Shown piece after piece: positions 37,629 to 46,401 of a stretch of DNA of 64,000 nt; within the stretch, counting starts at the first letter, position 1, and each line of letters begins with the position of its first letter. The stretch covers positions 4,647,001 to 4,711,000 of the forward strand of contig CP054838.1 of NCBI GenBank assembly GCA_028768545.1. The letters run 5' to 3'. The translations under genes were made by a program, and so were the position numbers. A model generated the notes under the pieces. The model did no database searches, had not been told where the DNA came from, and was given only the letters and a program-made list of their open reading frames with translations. This DNA comes from Desulfobacter sp. Lineage in GTDB: Bacteria; Desulfobacterota; Desulfobacteria; Desulfobacterales; Desulfobacteraceae.

Positions 37629-38373
37629 TTATCCTCCAATCACCGGGCTGAACCCGTTCTTTTTAAACCAGAGGGCCACCGCCTCCACCCAATGGTTTTC
37701 TGGCGGGCGGATATGCTCGAGCGGATATTTCAGGTTCATCTGTCTGTACTTGTCCGCCCCTGTATTATGAAAGGGCAGAATATGAATATCCCTGTACCCT
37801 GTACGGGAGACCAGAAACTCAATCAACTGGGTGATGTTTTCATCCGAATCCGTCATGGAGGGGATCAACGGAAACCGCAATTTTAACGAGACTGCAAGCT
37901 TGTCCAGCATCTCAAGATTGGAAAAAATAATCCGGGAAGATTTTCCAATCATAGTGTCATGAATTTTTTCATCAAAAATTTTAATATCATACAAGACCAG
38001 ATCAACGGCCTTGGCAGCAGATTCAATCACAGTTGCCGGGGCAAATCCGCTGGTATCCAGGCAGGTATGAATATGTTTTTCCCTGCAGGCCCGGATCAGG
38101 TCCATGAGAAGCCTGGGCCGGCTCAAGGGTTCTCCCCCCGAAAAGGTAACCCCGCCGTTGGATTCATCATAATAAATAATATCCTTTTCAATCTCCCGGA
38201 CCAGGTCATGGACAAGGCCGGGCCGCAGCCGGCTCCATTGCCTGGCTTTCAGGGTTATGGCACCAGGGACAGGACAAGGGGCAGCCCTGAAAAAACAAAG
38301 TGGTCCGGATGCCGGGGCCGTCATGGATGGAATACCGCTGAATCCTGAATATCTCCGGGCCATGGTCTTTCAT
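37629..38373 (-). pseudogene. Glycyl radical activase (radical SAM), frameshifted near the N-terminus
   Basis: The true start is ATG 38373, overlapping the regulator stop (ATGA). That frame reads FRIQRYSIHDGPGIRTTLFF and the radical-SAM cluster C-x3-C-x2-C in GCPLSCPWCHNPESQ, but stops at 38206 after 55 residues. The rest (VREIEKDIIYYDESNGGVTFSGGEPL to the end, 37629) is in the next frame. Most enzymes of this group carry an 8Fe ferredoxin-like insert of about 60 residues after CHNPE; here there are only about 10 residues before LVHDLVREIEKD, so the lesion may be a deletion that removed the insert and changed frame, or a single-base shift in a short-form enzyme. As it stands, no complete activase is made from this gene. 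Confidence 0.8.
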
Positions 38374-39104
38374 TGATCCTTACCCAGGTTGGGTTCTTTC
38401 ATCAAAACGGCAAAGCGTTCCACATGGGCTCTTGCCAGACGGGCCGCATCCTTGGCATCTTTTCTGGACACAGCATTCAGAATCAAGGAAAGATCCTGGA
38501 TATCCTTGTCAAGCAAGTCCCGAGAAAAAGGGAGGAACCGGGTAAAATAGGTATAAACGTTCCCATGGACGGTCTTAAGATTCGCCTCCACCAGGGGATT
38601 TTTTCCCATGGCAGCCAGGGCCAGGTGAAATTTTGCATCCAGACGGTTAAACTCATCCCAATTGTCCGGATCGGTCTTAGCATGGGCGCGAATCTGATCT
38701 AAAATTTTTCCAAGAAGAACCAAATCATCAGGTTCAGCCTTTTGGGCAGCCTCTTGTGCGGCATGGCCCTCCAAAAGCGTCCTGAACCCGGCCAGATGCT
38801 CAAGGCAAACCTTATTCTGCCTGATAAGCACCCCCATGCTCTCTTCCATGGCATGGGTATTGGCCGGCTGAATTCTGGCCCCGCCCTTTGCTCCGGTGCT
38901 GACACGGATCAGACCTTTTTGCTCGAGCACCCGCAAGGCCTCTCTCACGGTTCCCCGGCTGGTGTCAAACATCTCCTTGAGCTTCATTTCAGGGGGTAAA
39001 CGTTCTCCCGGTTCCAGCTCTCCGCTAAAAATTGCCGCCTGGATCTGTTCAACCACATGCTGATAGGTTTTCAGAGGTTTGGTTTGGGTAATGGTCAGCC
39101 CCAT
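38370..39104 (-). CDS. FadR-subfamily GntR regulator
   Basis: 244 residues. Winged helix (GELEPGERLPPEMKLKEMFDTSRGTVREALRVLEQKGLI) and an all-helical FCD ligand-binding domain (FNRLDAKFHLALAAMGKNPL with His/Asp metal ligands typical of the group). It overlaps the activase start by 4 bp and is therefore the first gene of the glycyl radical enzyme operon, which it probably controls. A palindrome of the GntR type is at 39125-39139, just upstream. Confidence 0.9.
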   Translation of the reverse strand: MGLTITQTKPLKTYQHVVEQIQAAIFSGELEPGERLPPEMKLKEMFDTSRGTVREALRVLEQKGLIRVSTGAKGGARIQPANTHAMEESMGVLIRQNKVCLEHLAGFRTLLEGHAAQEAAQKAEPDDLVLLGKILDQIRAHAKTDPDNWDEFNRLDAKFHLALAAMGKNPLVEANLKTVHGNVYTYFTRFLPFSRDLLDKDIQDLSLILNAVSRKDAKDAARLARAHVERFAVLMKEPNLGKDQ

Positions 39105-39124
39105 AAGATCTCCTGGAAAAGTTT

Positions 39125-39139
39125 AATTGTCCTACAATT
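39125..39139. promoter_or_regulatory. GntR/FadR-type operator upstream of the hypD operon
   Basis: AATTGTCCTACAATT is a perfect palindrome around CCT and fits the FadR-subfamily consensus T-N-G-T-N3-A-C-N-A. It lies 21 bp before the regulator gene start, in the short divergent space before the EamA gene, consistent with autoregulation and perhaps control of both. Confidence 0.6.
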
Positions 39140-39244
39140 TAACCTTTTGTCTATCCCGGGTCAACCGATATTTATTAATTTCAATTGGAGATCCACAAGA
39201 TTAATGATAAAAATCATAAACATCTCTCAAGGACAAAGGACACC

Positions 39245-40153
39245 ATGAAGACCAACTCTATTTTTAAGGGATATATTTTCATTCTGACGGCTGCCGTGCT
39301 ATTCGGGACCACAGGTACGGCCCAGATGCTGGGTGCAAAATCCATTTCCCCCTGGGTGATCGGGGCATTCAGGCTCATCATCGGCGGGCCTCTCCTGCTT
39401 GCCTTTGCCTCCGGCAGAAAACAAGCGGTCCCCGGCCACAACTCCTTCCTGGTCTTGGTTGCAAGCATTGGGGTGGTTTTGTTTCAATTTACTTTTTTTG
39501 CAGCCGTGGCCAGAACCGGGGTTGCAACGGCCACGCTGGTTTCCATCGGCAGCAGCCCGATAATTGCCGGAATTTTGGGCGCTTTATTTTTTAAAGAGCC
39601 CTTGGGCAAACCATGGACCATGGCCGCCCTGTTATCCGTTGCAGGATGTTTTTTTCTGGTCTCTTCGGGCAATGGGATGATAATAGATGCCAAAGGCATG
39701 GGCCTGGCCTTGGCCGCAGGCACAGGCTATGCCGTATATGTGGTGGCAGGCCGCGGGCTGGCAGGACAGATGCCCCCGGCAAAAACCGTGGGCATGATTT
39801 TAAGCTGGGGCGCTTTGATGATGATCCCCTTTCTGGGATTTACCGATCTCAAAGAATTGGCAAATCCCCGGGTCATGCTGACCCTATGCTACATGGGCGT
39901 CTTTCCCACGGCCTTAAGCTATTTTCTTCTGGCCCGGGGGCTTGGGGCGGTTCCGATTGCCTCTGCCGCTGTCCTGCTTTTGGTAGAACCCCTGGTGGGT
40001 GCCCTTTTGGGCATATGGATATTGGGAGAACCGCTCACCCTCAACTCCGGTATTGGCATGGTACTTATTTTTTCAGGCATGGCGGTGATTGTCATGAAAC
40101 AAATTCCTTCCAGCATCTCCCTTGTACCGACAATCCTGCAAAACAAAAAATAA
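39245..40153 (+). CDS. EamA/DMT-family transporter
   Basis: 302 residues with ten predicted membrane helices in two EamA repeats (LTAAVLFGTTGTAQMLGA at the start, then FPTALSYFLLARGLGAVPI in the second repeat). Exporter or importer of small metabolites; substrate unknown. ATG at 39245 chosen, with AAAGGA just upstream; an earlier in-frame ATG adds a charged 20-residue tail. Divergent from the hypD operon and sharing its control region, so it might move hydroxyproline or a product. Confidence 0.87.
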   Translation: MKTNSIFKGYIFILTAAVLFGTTGTAQMLGAKSISPWVIGAFRLIIGGPLLLAFASGRKQAVPGHNSFLVLVASIGVVLFQFTFFAAVARTGVATATLVSIGSSPIIAGILGALFFKEPLGKPWTMAALLSVAGCFFLVSSGNGMIIDAKGMGLALAAGTGYAVYVVAGRGLAGQMPPAKTVGMILSWGALMMIPFLGFTDLKELANPRVMLTLCYMGVFPTALSYFLLARGLGAVPIASAAVLLLVEPLVGALLGIWILGEPLTLNSGIGMVLIFSGMAVIVMKQIPSSISLVPTILQNKK

Positions 40154-40165
40154 GCGAATCCCCTT

Positions 40166-43100
40166 TTAGTCTCGGTCTGAAGGATTTTCCAGACGGACCA
40201 GGTTAAAATCTGCGAGAATGGCATAGAGACTTGGCACCACCACCAGCACCAAAATCGTGGAAACCATAAGGCCGAACACGATGGAACAGGCCAGAGGAAT
40301 TAAAATCTGCGCCTGGAGCGACCGTTCCGCCAGCAGGGGCAAAAGACCTGCAATGGTGGTAAGCGAGGTGAGAAGTACGGCACGAAAGCGATCCCGGGCC
40401 GCCTGCTTACCGGCCGCGACCACACTCTGGCCGTCGGCGGCGTGCTGCTTCACAAAGGTCACCAAAAGAATGGAATCATTGACCACGATGCCGGCCAGAG
40501 AAATAAACCCCATAATGCTGGGCATGGCAAGATCAAGGCCCATGAAAATATGGCCCCAGACCACCCCGATCAAGGCAAAGGGAATGGTCACCATGACCAC
40601 CAGGGGCTCCTGGTAGGACTTGAATTGAAAACTGAGAAGGCAGAAAACGCCGAAAACGCCTATACCCAAGGCTTTGAACATGCCGCCCATGGAGGCTTTC
40701 AGCTCTTTTTCCTGGCCTTCCAGACCAATGAAAATATTGGGAAACTCCCTTTGAAGCTCGGACAAAAACCCGGTACGGGTATGGGCGATGATATCAGCGG
40801 CATTGGCAAGACGGGTATCCAGGTCGCCTGTGACCGTGACGGTACGAATGCCGTCCACCCTCCGGATACCGGCATATCCCCTGTCCCGGGACACCTGAGC
40901 CACCGAGGTCAAAGGAACCCGTTTTTTCTCTTTATTGATCAGATAAAAATTTTCCAGACGACCAATACTGTCCCGGTCCTTATCCGCAACCTTAAGATTG
41001 AGTTCATAGGATTCGTCCCGGACAATCATCTGACTGGCCTGGGCCCCGTAAAAGGCCGCCCGAAGCTGGGAGGAGACCATCCGGGCGGTGAATCCCCTGG
41101 CCTTTGCCCCCTGTTTAAGGGTCACACGGATTTCCGGCTTGCCCGGCCGCAGATCATCGTAAAGGTCAAAGACCCCTTGGTATTGGTAAAGCCAGTCAAT
41201 GAGACGGGTGGAGGCCAGCTTTAATTCATCCAGATCATCACCTTTGAGCCGAATTTCGATGGGCAGCCCCTCAGGACCGATGACAGGTTCCTTAAAGGCC
41301 AGGGCAATGGCATCGGGCATATCCCCGGCCAGATTTCGCCACTGGGTTATGATCTGATCAATCGTGACCGTGCGCACCTCTGCGCTGAGAAGGTCCAAAG
41401 AAACCGTGGCCACATGGGGACCGGTTTCATTGGCATCTGCATTGGTATTGAACAGCACGCTGGTATGTTCAATCAAAGGGACCTTGCCCGGCTGGGCCGG
41501 GGTTAATTCCCCATTAATTTTTTCAGCCGCGTCCAAAAGCCGGTCTACATAAAAACTGGTTTTCTCCAGGGGCAAGCCTTGGGGGAATAACAGTCTTGCC
41601 TGAATAACGTCTCCGTCGATTTCAGGAAATACCCTGACCTTGAGCACCCCTCCGGCAATCATGGCCAAAGAGGAAATAAAGGCAAACAAGACCAGGCCAA
41701 TAAAAAAATACCTGTAATCAATGGCCAGGTCCACCACTCTGCCAAGCAATTTTTCCCTGGTCACATTTAAAATTTTGTCAATGGCCTGCCTGAACCGATT
41801 GGCCTTGAGGGTCTTGCCGTTATGTTTCAAGGCATGGGCCAGGTGGTTGGGCAGAATGCAAAACGCCTCCACCAGACTCACGGAAAGGACCAGAATCAAG
41901 ATCACCGGGATGACATACAAAACTTTACCGATATCCCCTTTCATGCTCAGGGCCAGGGCACCAAAGACAAAACAGGTGGTCAGAAAAGAAGAAAACACCC
42001 CCGGGGCGACCTGGGTGATCCCGTCCACCGTGGCTCTGAACCCGTTCATCCCCTTTTCCAGATTGGCCGCCACATTTTCAGCAATCACAATGGCATCATC
42101 CATGAGAATACCCACCCCGATGAGCAGGCCCACCATGGAAAGCATATTCAGGGACAAATTCATGAATTTCATAAAGAAAAAGGTCAGGGCAAAGGAGACC
42201 GGCAGTCCCATAATCACCCAGAAAGAAAATTTAAAAGGAAAAAACAAAATCATGGCGAAAAAGACCAGAACCAATCCCTGGAATGCGTTTTTGATCAGCA
42301 TGTCCAGCCGGTCCCGGACGATTTTGGATACATTCTGGGTCAGTTCAAATGCCATGCCCGGAGGGGCCTGGGCCCGCTCTTTTTCAAGGAAACCGGCCAC
42401 CGCGTCCATTATGTCCAGGGCATCTTCAGACTTGGTCTTGTTGATCTGAAGAATCCCGGCACGTTTGCCGTTGAACAAAATTTTATCTTCCTCATCCTCG
42501 AACCGGTCGGTAATTTTTGCAATCTCGGCCAGCCGGATCTCGGCCCCGGTTTGGGTAGAGACCACCACCAGATCCCCCAGATCAGGAATACTTTTCCTCT
42601 CTTCGGTAAACCGGATCAGAATATCCGAATCCCGGGTTTCCAGGCTGCCGGCGGGCAGATCAATATTCTGGGCAGCCACGGCAGCCTCAATATCCGACAC
42701 GGACAGTCCCAGACGCATCATATCATAAAAAGAAATTTCAATGAGAAATTCCGAATCTGAAAACCCTTTCAGGTCCACCTGGGAAATCAAATCCATTCGT
42801 TTGAGTCTGTCCTTGAGATTTTCGCAGAAAAACTTGAGATGAACCGGACTCATGGGGCCTGTTACGGCAATGGAGACCACCTGATCCGTCCTGTTAATCT
42901 GTTTGATGATCAGGTCTTCCAACTCCTGGGGAAAATCGCTCACCGCCTCAACCTCGGTTTTGATATCATTGAGAAACTGGATGGGATCCCCCTCTTCTTT
43001 CATCTCAATGACCACCCGGGCTGAATTTTCCATGGCCGTGCTTTGAACCTCGGAGATATTGGAGACAGAATCCACGGCGTCTTCGATACGCCGGCAGACG

Positions 43101-43297
43101 GCCGCTTCCACATCCTGGGCCGTGGCCCCGGGATACAGGGCCGTAACCGCCACCGCATCCACACTAAAATCCGGAAAGGTCTCCCGTTTCAAATCCCCCG
43201 CACTAATGGCCCCCAGGGCCAGAAAAAGGATCATGAGCAGGTTGGCGGCCGTGGGATGGCCGCTTAAAAAGGTGACCATGCCTTTGAATGCATTCAT
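40166..43297 (-). CDS. RND-family efflux pump inner-membrane subunit
   Basis: 1043 residues from the ATG that immediately follows the adaptor stop (TGATATG, coupled). Two sets of six membrane helices and two large periplasmic loops; N-terminal helix FLSGHPTAANLLMILFLALGAISA, and IAENVAANLEKG and GFISLAGIVVNDSILLV in the two membrane bundles. AcrB/MMPL-type proton-driven pump, most like the divergent deltaproteobacterial RND transporters. Substrate unknown. Part of a MarR-adaptor-pump operon without an outer-membrane channel gene. Confidence 0.93.
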   Translation of the reverse strand: MNAFKGMVTFLSGHPTAANLLMILFLALGAISAGDLKRETFPDFSVDAVAVTALYPGATAQDVEAAVCRRIEDAVDSVSNISEVQSTAMENSARVVIEMKEEGDPIQFLNDIKTEVEAVSDFPQELEDLIIKQINRTDQVVSIAVTGPMSPVHLKFFCENLKDRLKRMDLISQVDLKGFSDSEFLIEISFYDMMRLGLSVSDIEAAVAAQNIDLPAGSLETRDSDILIRFTEERKSIPDLGDLVVVSTQTGAEIRLAEIAKITDRFEDEEDKILFNGKRAGILQINKTKSEDALDIMDAVAGFLEKERAQAPPGMAFELTQNVSKIVRDRLDMLIKNAFQGLVLVFFAMILFFPFKFSFWVIMGLPVSFALTFFFMKFMNLSLNMLSMVGLLIGVGILMDDAIVIAENVAANLEKGMNGFRATVDGITQVAPGVFSSFLTTCFVFGALALSMKGDIGKVLYVIPVILILVLSVSLVEAFCILPNHLAHALKHNGKTLKANRFRQAIDKILNVTREKLLGRVVDLAIDYRYFFIGLVLFAFISSLAMIAGGVLKVRVFPEIDGDVIQARLLFPQGLPLEKTSFYVDRLLDAAEKINGELTPAQPGKVPLIEHTSVLFNTNADANETGPHVATVSLDLLSAEVRTVTIDQIITQWRNLAGDMPDAIALAFKEPVIGPEGLPIEIRLKGDDLDELKLASTRLIDWLYQYQGVFDLYDDLRPGKPEIRVTLKQGAKARGFTARMVSSQLRAAFYGAQASQMIVRDESYELNLKVADKDRDSIGRLENFYLINKEKKRVPLTSVAQVSRDRGYAGIRRVDGIRTVTVTGDLDTRLANAADIIAHTRTGFLSELQREFPNIFIGLEGQEKELKASMGGMFKALGIGVFGVFCLLSFQFKSYQEPLVVMVTIPFALIGVVWGHIFMGLDLAMPSIMGFISLAGIVVNDSILLVTFVKQHAADGQSVVAAGKQAARDRFRAVLLTSLTTIAGLLPLLAERSLQAQILIPLACSIVFGLMVSTILVLVVVPSLYAILADFNLVRLENPSDRD

Positions 43298-43298
43298 A

Positions 43299-44666
43299 TC
43301 AAAGGGCCCCCCCGGACTCAAAACCGGATGCAACGGATTTTACCTGCTCTGCCCTCTCTTTGTCCTGTTTGGGTAAAAGCTTCATCCCGGCCACGGCAGG
43401 CACCAGATCGGAAAGAACCAGGGCCTCCCCCTCAACCACCCCCGTGGTCAGCACGCTAAGATCCCCCATGGAAAACTCAGGCTCAATTTTGCGGATCTCA
43501 AGCCGGTTCTCGGGTGTGCAGACATAGATTTGGCCGCCGTGAACCGCGCTTCTGGGCAGAACAAACCGGTCGGCCAGGGACCGGCCTGACATTTCCACTT
43601 CCACATACATATTGGTGACCAGGGGCGGCCGTTTTCCCGGGATCAGACCGGCATAGGGATTGTCAACCGTAACAAAGAAACTCAGGGTGCCCGTGGCCGG
43701 ATCTATGGCCTCTCCGGTCCTGGAAAATATTCCTTCCCACTCAATGATGAGGTCCTCGGCCATGGGAAGCCTGACCTTGGCTGAAATCCCGATGGCCCGG
43801 CGAATGGTCTCGATATCCGGAATCCGGGTAAATGCCTTGTTATGATTCCGGGGAAGAAGTTTAAAAAATTCAAGGGGACTGAGCTGAACCGGAATCTCCA
43901 CCCGGTCGATACTTTCCGCCTCCAGTAAAACACTGCCGGCAGGGGCGAATTGAAACCGTTCGACATTCACCTTTGAAATTCTTCCGTTAAAGGGGGCCCG
44001 GATTTCTGTCTTGGCCACATCCAGACGCCGTTCGGCCACAGAAGACTCTCCCGACCGTTTTTGGGCCAGCAACGCCTTTTTCTGGGCCGGAATCAGTTTG
44101 AGGATATTTTCCAAATTATTGACCGAGGTCTGGCGGGCCAGAAAACGGGTCTCTTCTTGTTCAAGGTCGGAAGCTGAAATGAATTGCTTTTCATAGAGTT
44201 GACGCTTTCGCTCCAGTTCCTGGGCCCCAAGTCCCAGGGCCTTTTTTTCTATGACCAGAAGATGTTGGGTATTTTTCCGGGACTGCTCCAATTCCTTGAG
44301 CCGGGCATCCAGATTCATGACATCTGCCACTCCTTTGGATTCTGCCAGGCCGTAGGATCGGGTATCGATTTTCAAGAGCAACTCACCCTTTTTTATGAAA
44401 TACCCTTTTTTAATGTTTTCATCCATCTGGACAATCTGCCCGCCGACCTCGCCAATGGCCTGCCAGGTACGGTCAGGCCGAACATATCCGTAGCCCTTGG
44501 TTCTCGGGATCACAGCCATTTTTTCCAGCGGCATCACCCTTACCGCCTGGACCCGCTCTTTATTTTCAAGGCGGTTCGGCTGGGTTTTATTTATTTTCAT
44601 CACCAGGAACAGGGCAACCCCGACAATGACGGGAACCAGAATGACAAGGCGTTTAAAGGTTTTCAT
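43299..44666 (-). CDS. RND periplasmic adaptor (membrane fusion protein)
   Basis: 455 residues. N-terminal signal anchor (LVILVPVIVGVALFLVMKI), a biotinyl-lipoyl-like half motif (GQIVQMDENIKKGYFIKKGELL), a long coiled-coil hairpin (LDARLKELEQSRKNTQHLL ... RKRQLYEKQFISASDLEQEE), the second lipoyl half (VAKTEIRAPFNGRISKV) and a beta-barrel. Links the pump to an outer-membrane channel. Follows the MarR gene by 10 bp. Confidence 0.92.
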   Translation of the reverse strand: MKTFKRLVILVPVIVGVALFLVMKINKTQPNRLENKERVQAVRVMPLEKMAVIPRTKGYGYVRPDRTWQAIGEVGGQIVQMDENIKKGYFIKKGELLLKIDTRSYGLAESKGVADVMNLDARLKELEQSRKNTQHLLVIEKKALGLGAQELERKRQLYEKQFISASDLEQEETRFLARQTSVNNLENILKLIPAQKKALLAQKRSGESSVAERRLDVAKTEIRAPFNGRISKVNVERFQFAPAGSVLLEAESIDRVEIPVQLSPLEFFKLLPRNHNKAFTRIPDIETIRRAIGISAKVRLPMAEDLIIEWEGIFSRTGEAIDPATGTLSFFVTVDNPYAGLIPGKRPPLVTNMYVEVEMSGRSLADRFVLPRSAVHGGQIYVCTPENRLEIRKIEPEFSMGDLSVLTTGVVEGEALVLSDLVPAVAGMKLLPKQDKERAEQVKSVASGFESGGAL

Positions 44667-44676
44667 TATTCATTTC

Positions 44677-45162
44677 CTAAAAAATTGGGTCTGGATCTTC
44701 CATACTCAAATCTGCCTGGGCGTTTTCCATCATCTTGTCCAGCCCGGTTTGAATGATCTTAAGGTCATCTGGATCAATATCCTTGACCAGAACCTGGTGC
44801 CAGTTTATCAATACCTGTACAAAAGGGGCCTGCATATCCCGGGCCTGCTGGCTCAAAAAAACCTGTTTAACCCGGTAGGCATCCGGATGGGGACGCCGTT
44901 CCACCAGCCCCATTTTTTCCAGCCGGGCAACGGCCCGGGCCGTATAGGATTTATCCACCCGGATCTGCCGGGACAACTCATCCTGGCTCAGGCCGTCCTT
45001 TAAAAACAAAATCGCCATAAACGAATAATCCCCAGTGCCCACCCCGAGTTTTTTCATCTCTCTACGCAGATGTCCCATGGTCATTCTAAACAAAAAATTA
45101 ATACGCCGGGCAATGGATTCCGATGCAAAGGTTTGAAAAATAATCCCCCTCTCAGTTGACAA
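44677..45162 (-). CDS. MarR-family regulator of the RND operon
   Basis: About 161 residues with a winged helix (YSFMAILFLKDGLSQDELSRQIRVDKSYTARAVARLEKMGLVERRP). Start is uncertain: a TTG at 45162 lies inside the large palindrome and no Shine-Dalgarno sequence is seen upstream of it. Leads the efflux operon and probably represses it. Confidence 0.88.
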   Translation of the reverse strand: MSTERGIIFQTFASESIARRINFLFRMTMGHLRREMKKLGVGTGDYSFMAILFLKDGLSQDELSRQIRVDKSYTARAVARLEKMGLVERRPHPDAYRVKQVFLSQQARDMQAPFVQVLINWHQVLVKDIDPDDLKIIQTGLDKMMENAQADLSMEDPDPIF

Positions 45163-45204
45163 TGAAACTGAGCTTAGCCCTGATCAGTTTCATTGTCAAC
45201 TGAG
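45151..45204. promoter_or_regulatory. Large perfect inverted repeat at the MarR gene start (operator)
   Basis: Two perfect 21-bp arms, 45151-45171 and 45184-45204, around a 12-bp spacer; the core of each arm is CAGTTGACAATGAAACTG or its complement. Each arm also contains the inner symmetry CAGTT ... AACTG, so it may present two MarR dimer sites. It overlaps the start of the MarR gene, so binding would block its own transcription. In RNA it would form a very stable hairpin. Confidence 0.75.
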
Positions 45205-45313
45205 AAAAATATCCTGGGCTTGGTAAGATCTCTTTTCCCACCTTGCAGATCGGTGAACCTGGCTTATATTATTTAGTCGTAAAAATTATTACAAATGACA
45301 TAAACAGGAGTTT

Positions 45314-46291
45314 ATGGAACTGCTTTTATTATCACTGGAATCCACGATCTCCCTTGTATTGCGCATGGGATTTGTCATGTTCATCAGCCTTTTCGGAATT
45401 GAATTTTTCATGCAGCTGGGTTTGATGAAATACCTTAAACCCATTGGCACGCCAGTGGCCAAACTTGCAAACCTTCCCTCTGAGAGCGCTTTAAGTTTTC
45501 TGGCTGCAATCGGTTCCATGATTGCGGCCCACACAATGGCTGCTCAATTCCATGGGGATCAGAAAATATCAAATCAAGCACTTTTACTGACCGGGGTTTT
45601 GAATACCGTCCCCTTTCATTTTAAAGAGACCCTGACCTTTCAGCTGCCCATTGTCCTTCCGCTGCTCGGGTTTCGCCTGTGCATGATTTATATTGCAGTC
45701 TTCTGGTTAACCGGTATCCTTAAAATCGGATTTGTCATCTTATGGGGACGCATCCGATTAACCCCTACCGTTCAACCCCAAGATGCCTTTGACCATCTGG
45801 AATGTGACCCAATGGATGCGGATTGTAACCCCAGATCTTTAAAACAATTATTAACTCAGACATGGGTGGCCCGTAAAACAATGTATATTCGCATGGTCAC
45901 AATGCTGGCCATGATCAGTTTTTTAATTCAACTGCTGATGAACTCAGGCGTATTGGTGCGGCTTGAATCCATGATTGCGCCCCTGACATCGATCTTTGAC
46001 CTTCCGGCCGCTGTCATCGGCCCAATCACCACCTATATATTCAGCCCGACCATCGGAATTACCTTTATGTCCAATCTAATGAATCAGCAGGCCGTGACCG
46101 CTTATCAGGCGATTGTTTCTCTGCTGGCCGGAGGCTTGCTGATGATCCCCATAACCCGTCTGAGACGGACCCTTCCCAGATATACGGCCATCTACGGGTT
46201 TAAGCATGGGGCGGCCATCTGTGCCCTGACCACGGGATTCAGTCTGCTGGCAAGGGGATTGGTTCTGATCTGGGTCCTGTTGTTCTTCTAA
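45314..46291 (+). CDS. Nucleoside-recognition (Gate) domain membrane protein
   Basis: 325 residues with about eight hydrophobic segments. Two Gate-type repeats like those of spore maturation proteins SpmA/SpmB and nucleoside transporters (FLAAIGSMIAAHTMAAQFHGD and SPTIGITFMSNLMNQQAV). A soluble loop (QPQDAFDHLECDPMDADCNP) has two Cys. Function unknown; probably transport. AACAGGAG precedes the ATG. Divergent from the MarR-RND operon. Confidence 0.82.
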   Translation: MELLLLSLESTISLVLRMGFVMFISLFGIEFFMQLGLMKYLKPIGTPVAKLANLPSESALSFLAAIGSMIAAHTMAAQFHGDQKISNQALLLTGVLNTVPFHFKETLTFQLPIVLPLLGFRLCMIYIAVFWLTGILKIGFVILWGRIRLTPTVQPQDAFDHLECDPMDADCNPRSLKQLLTQTWVARKTMYIRMVTMLAMISFLIQLLMNSGVLVRLESMIAPLTSIFDLPAAVIGPITTYIFSPTIGITFMSNLMNQQAVTAYQAIVSLLAGGLLMIPITRLRRTLPRYTAIYGFKHGAAICALTTGFSLLARGLVLIWVLLFF

Positions 46292-46401
46292 GTAAAATAC
46301 CGATATTTCAATTTCAGGCCAAAGGGTTTGAAAACTTTACCCATCCCAATTATTCTGGTAGTATGCACAAAACAAATTAACCTGGACTGGACCTAATATT
46401 T

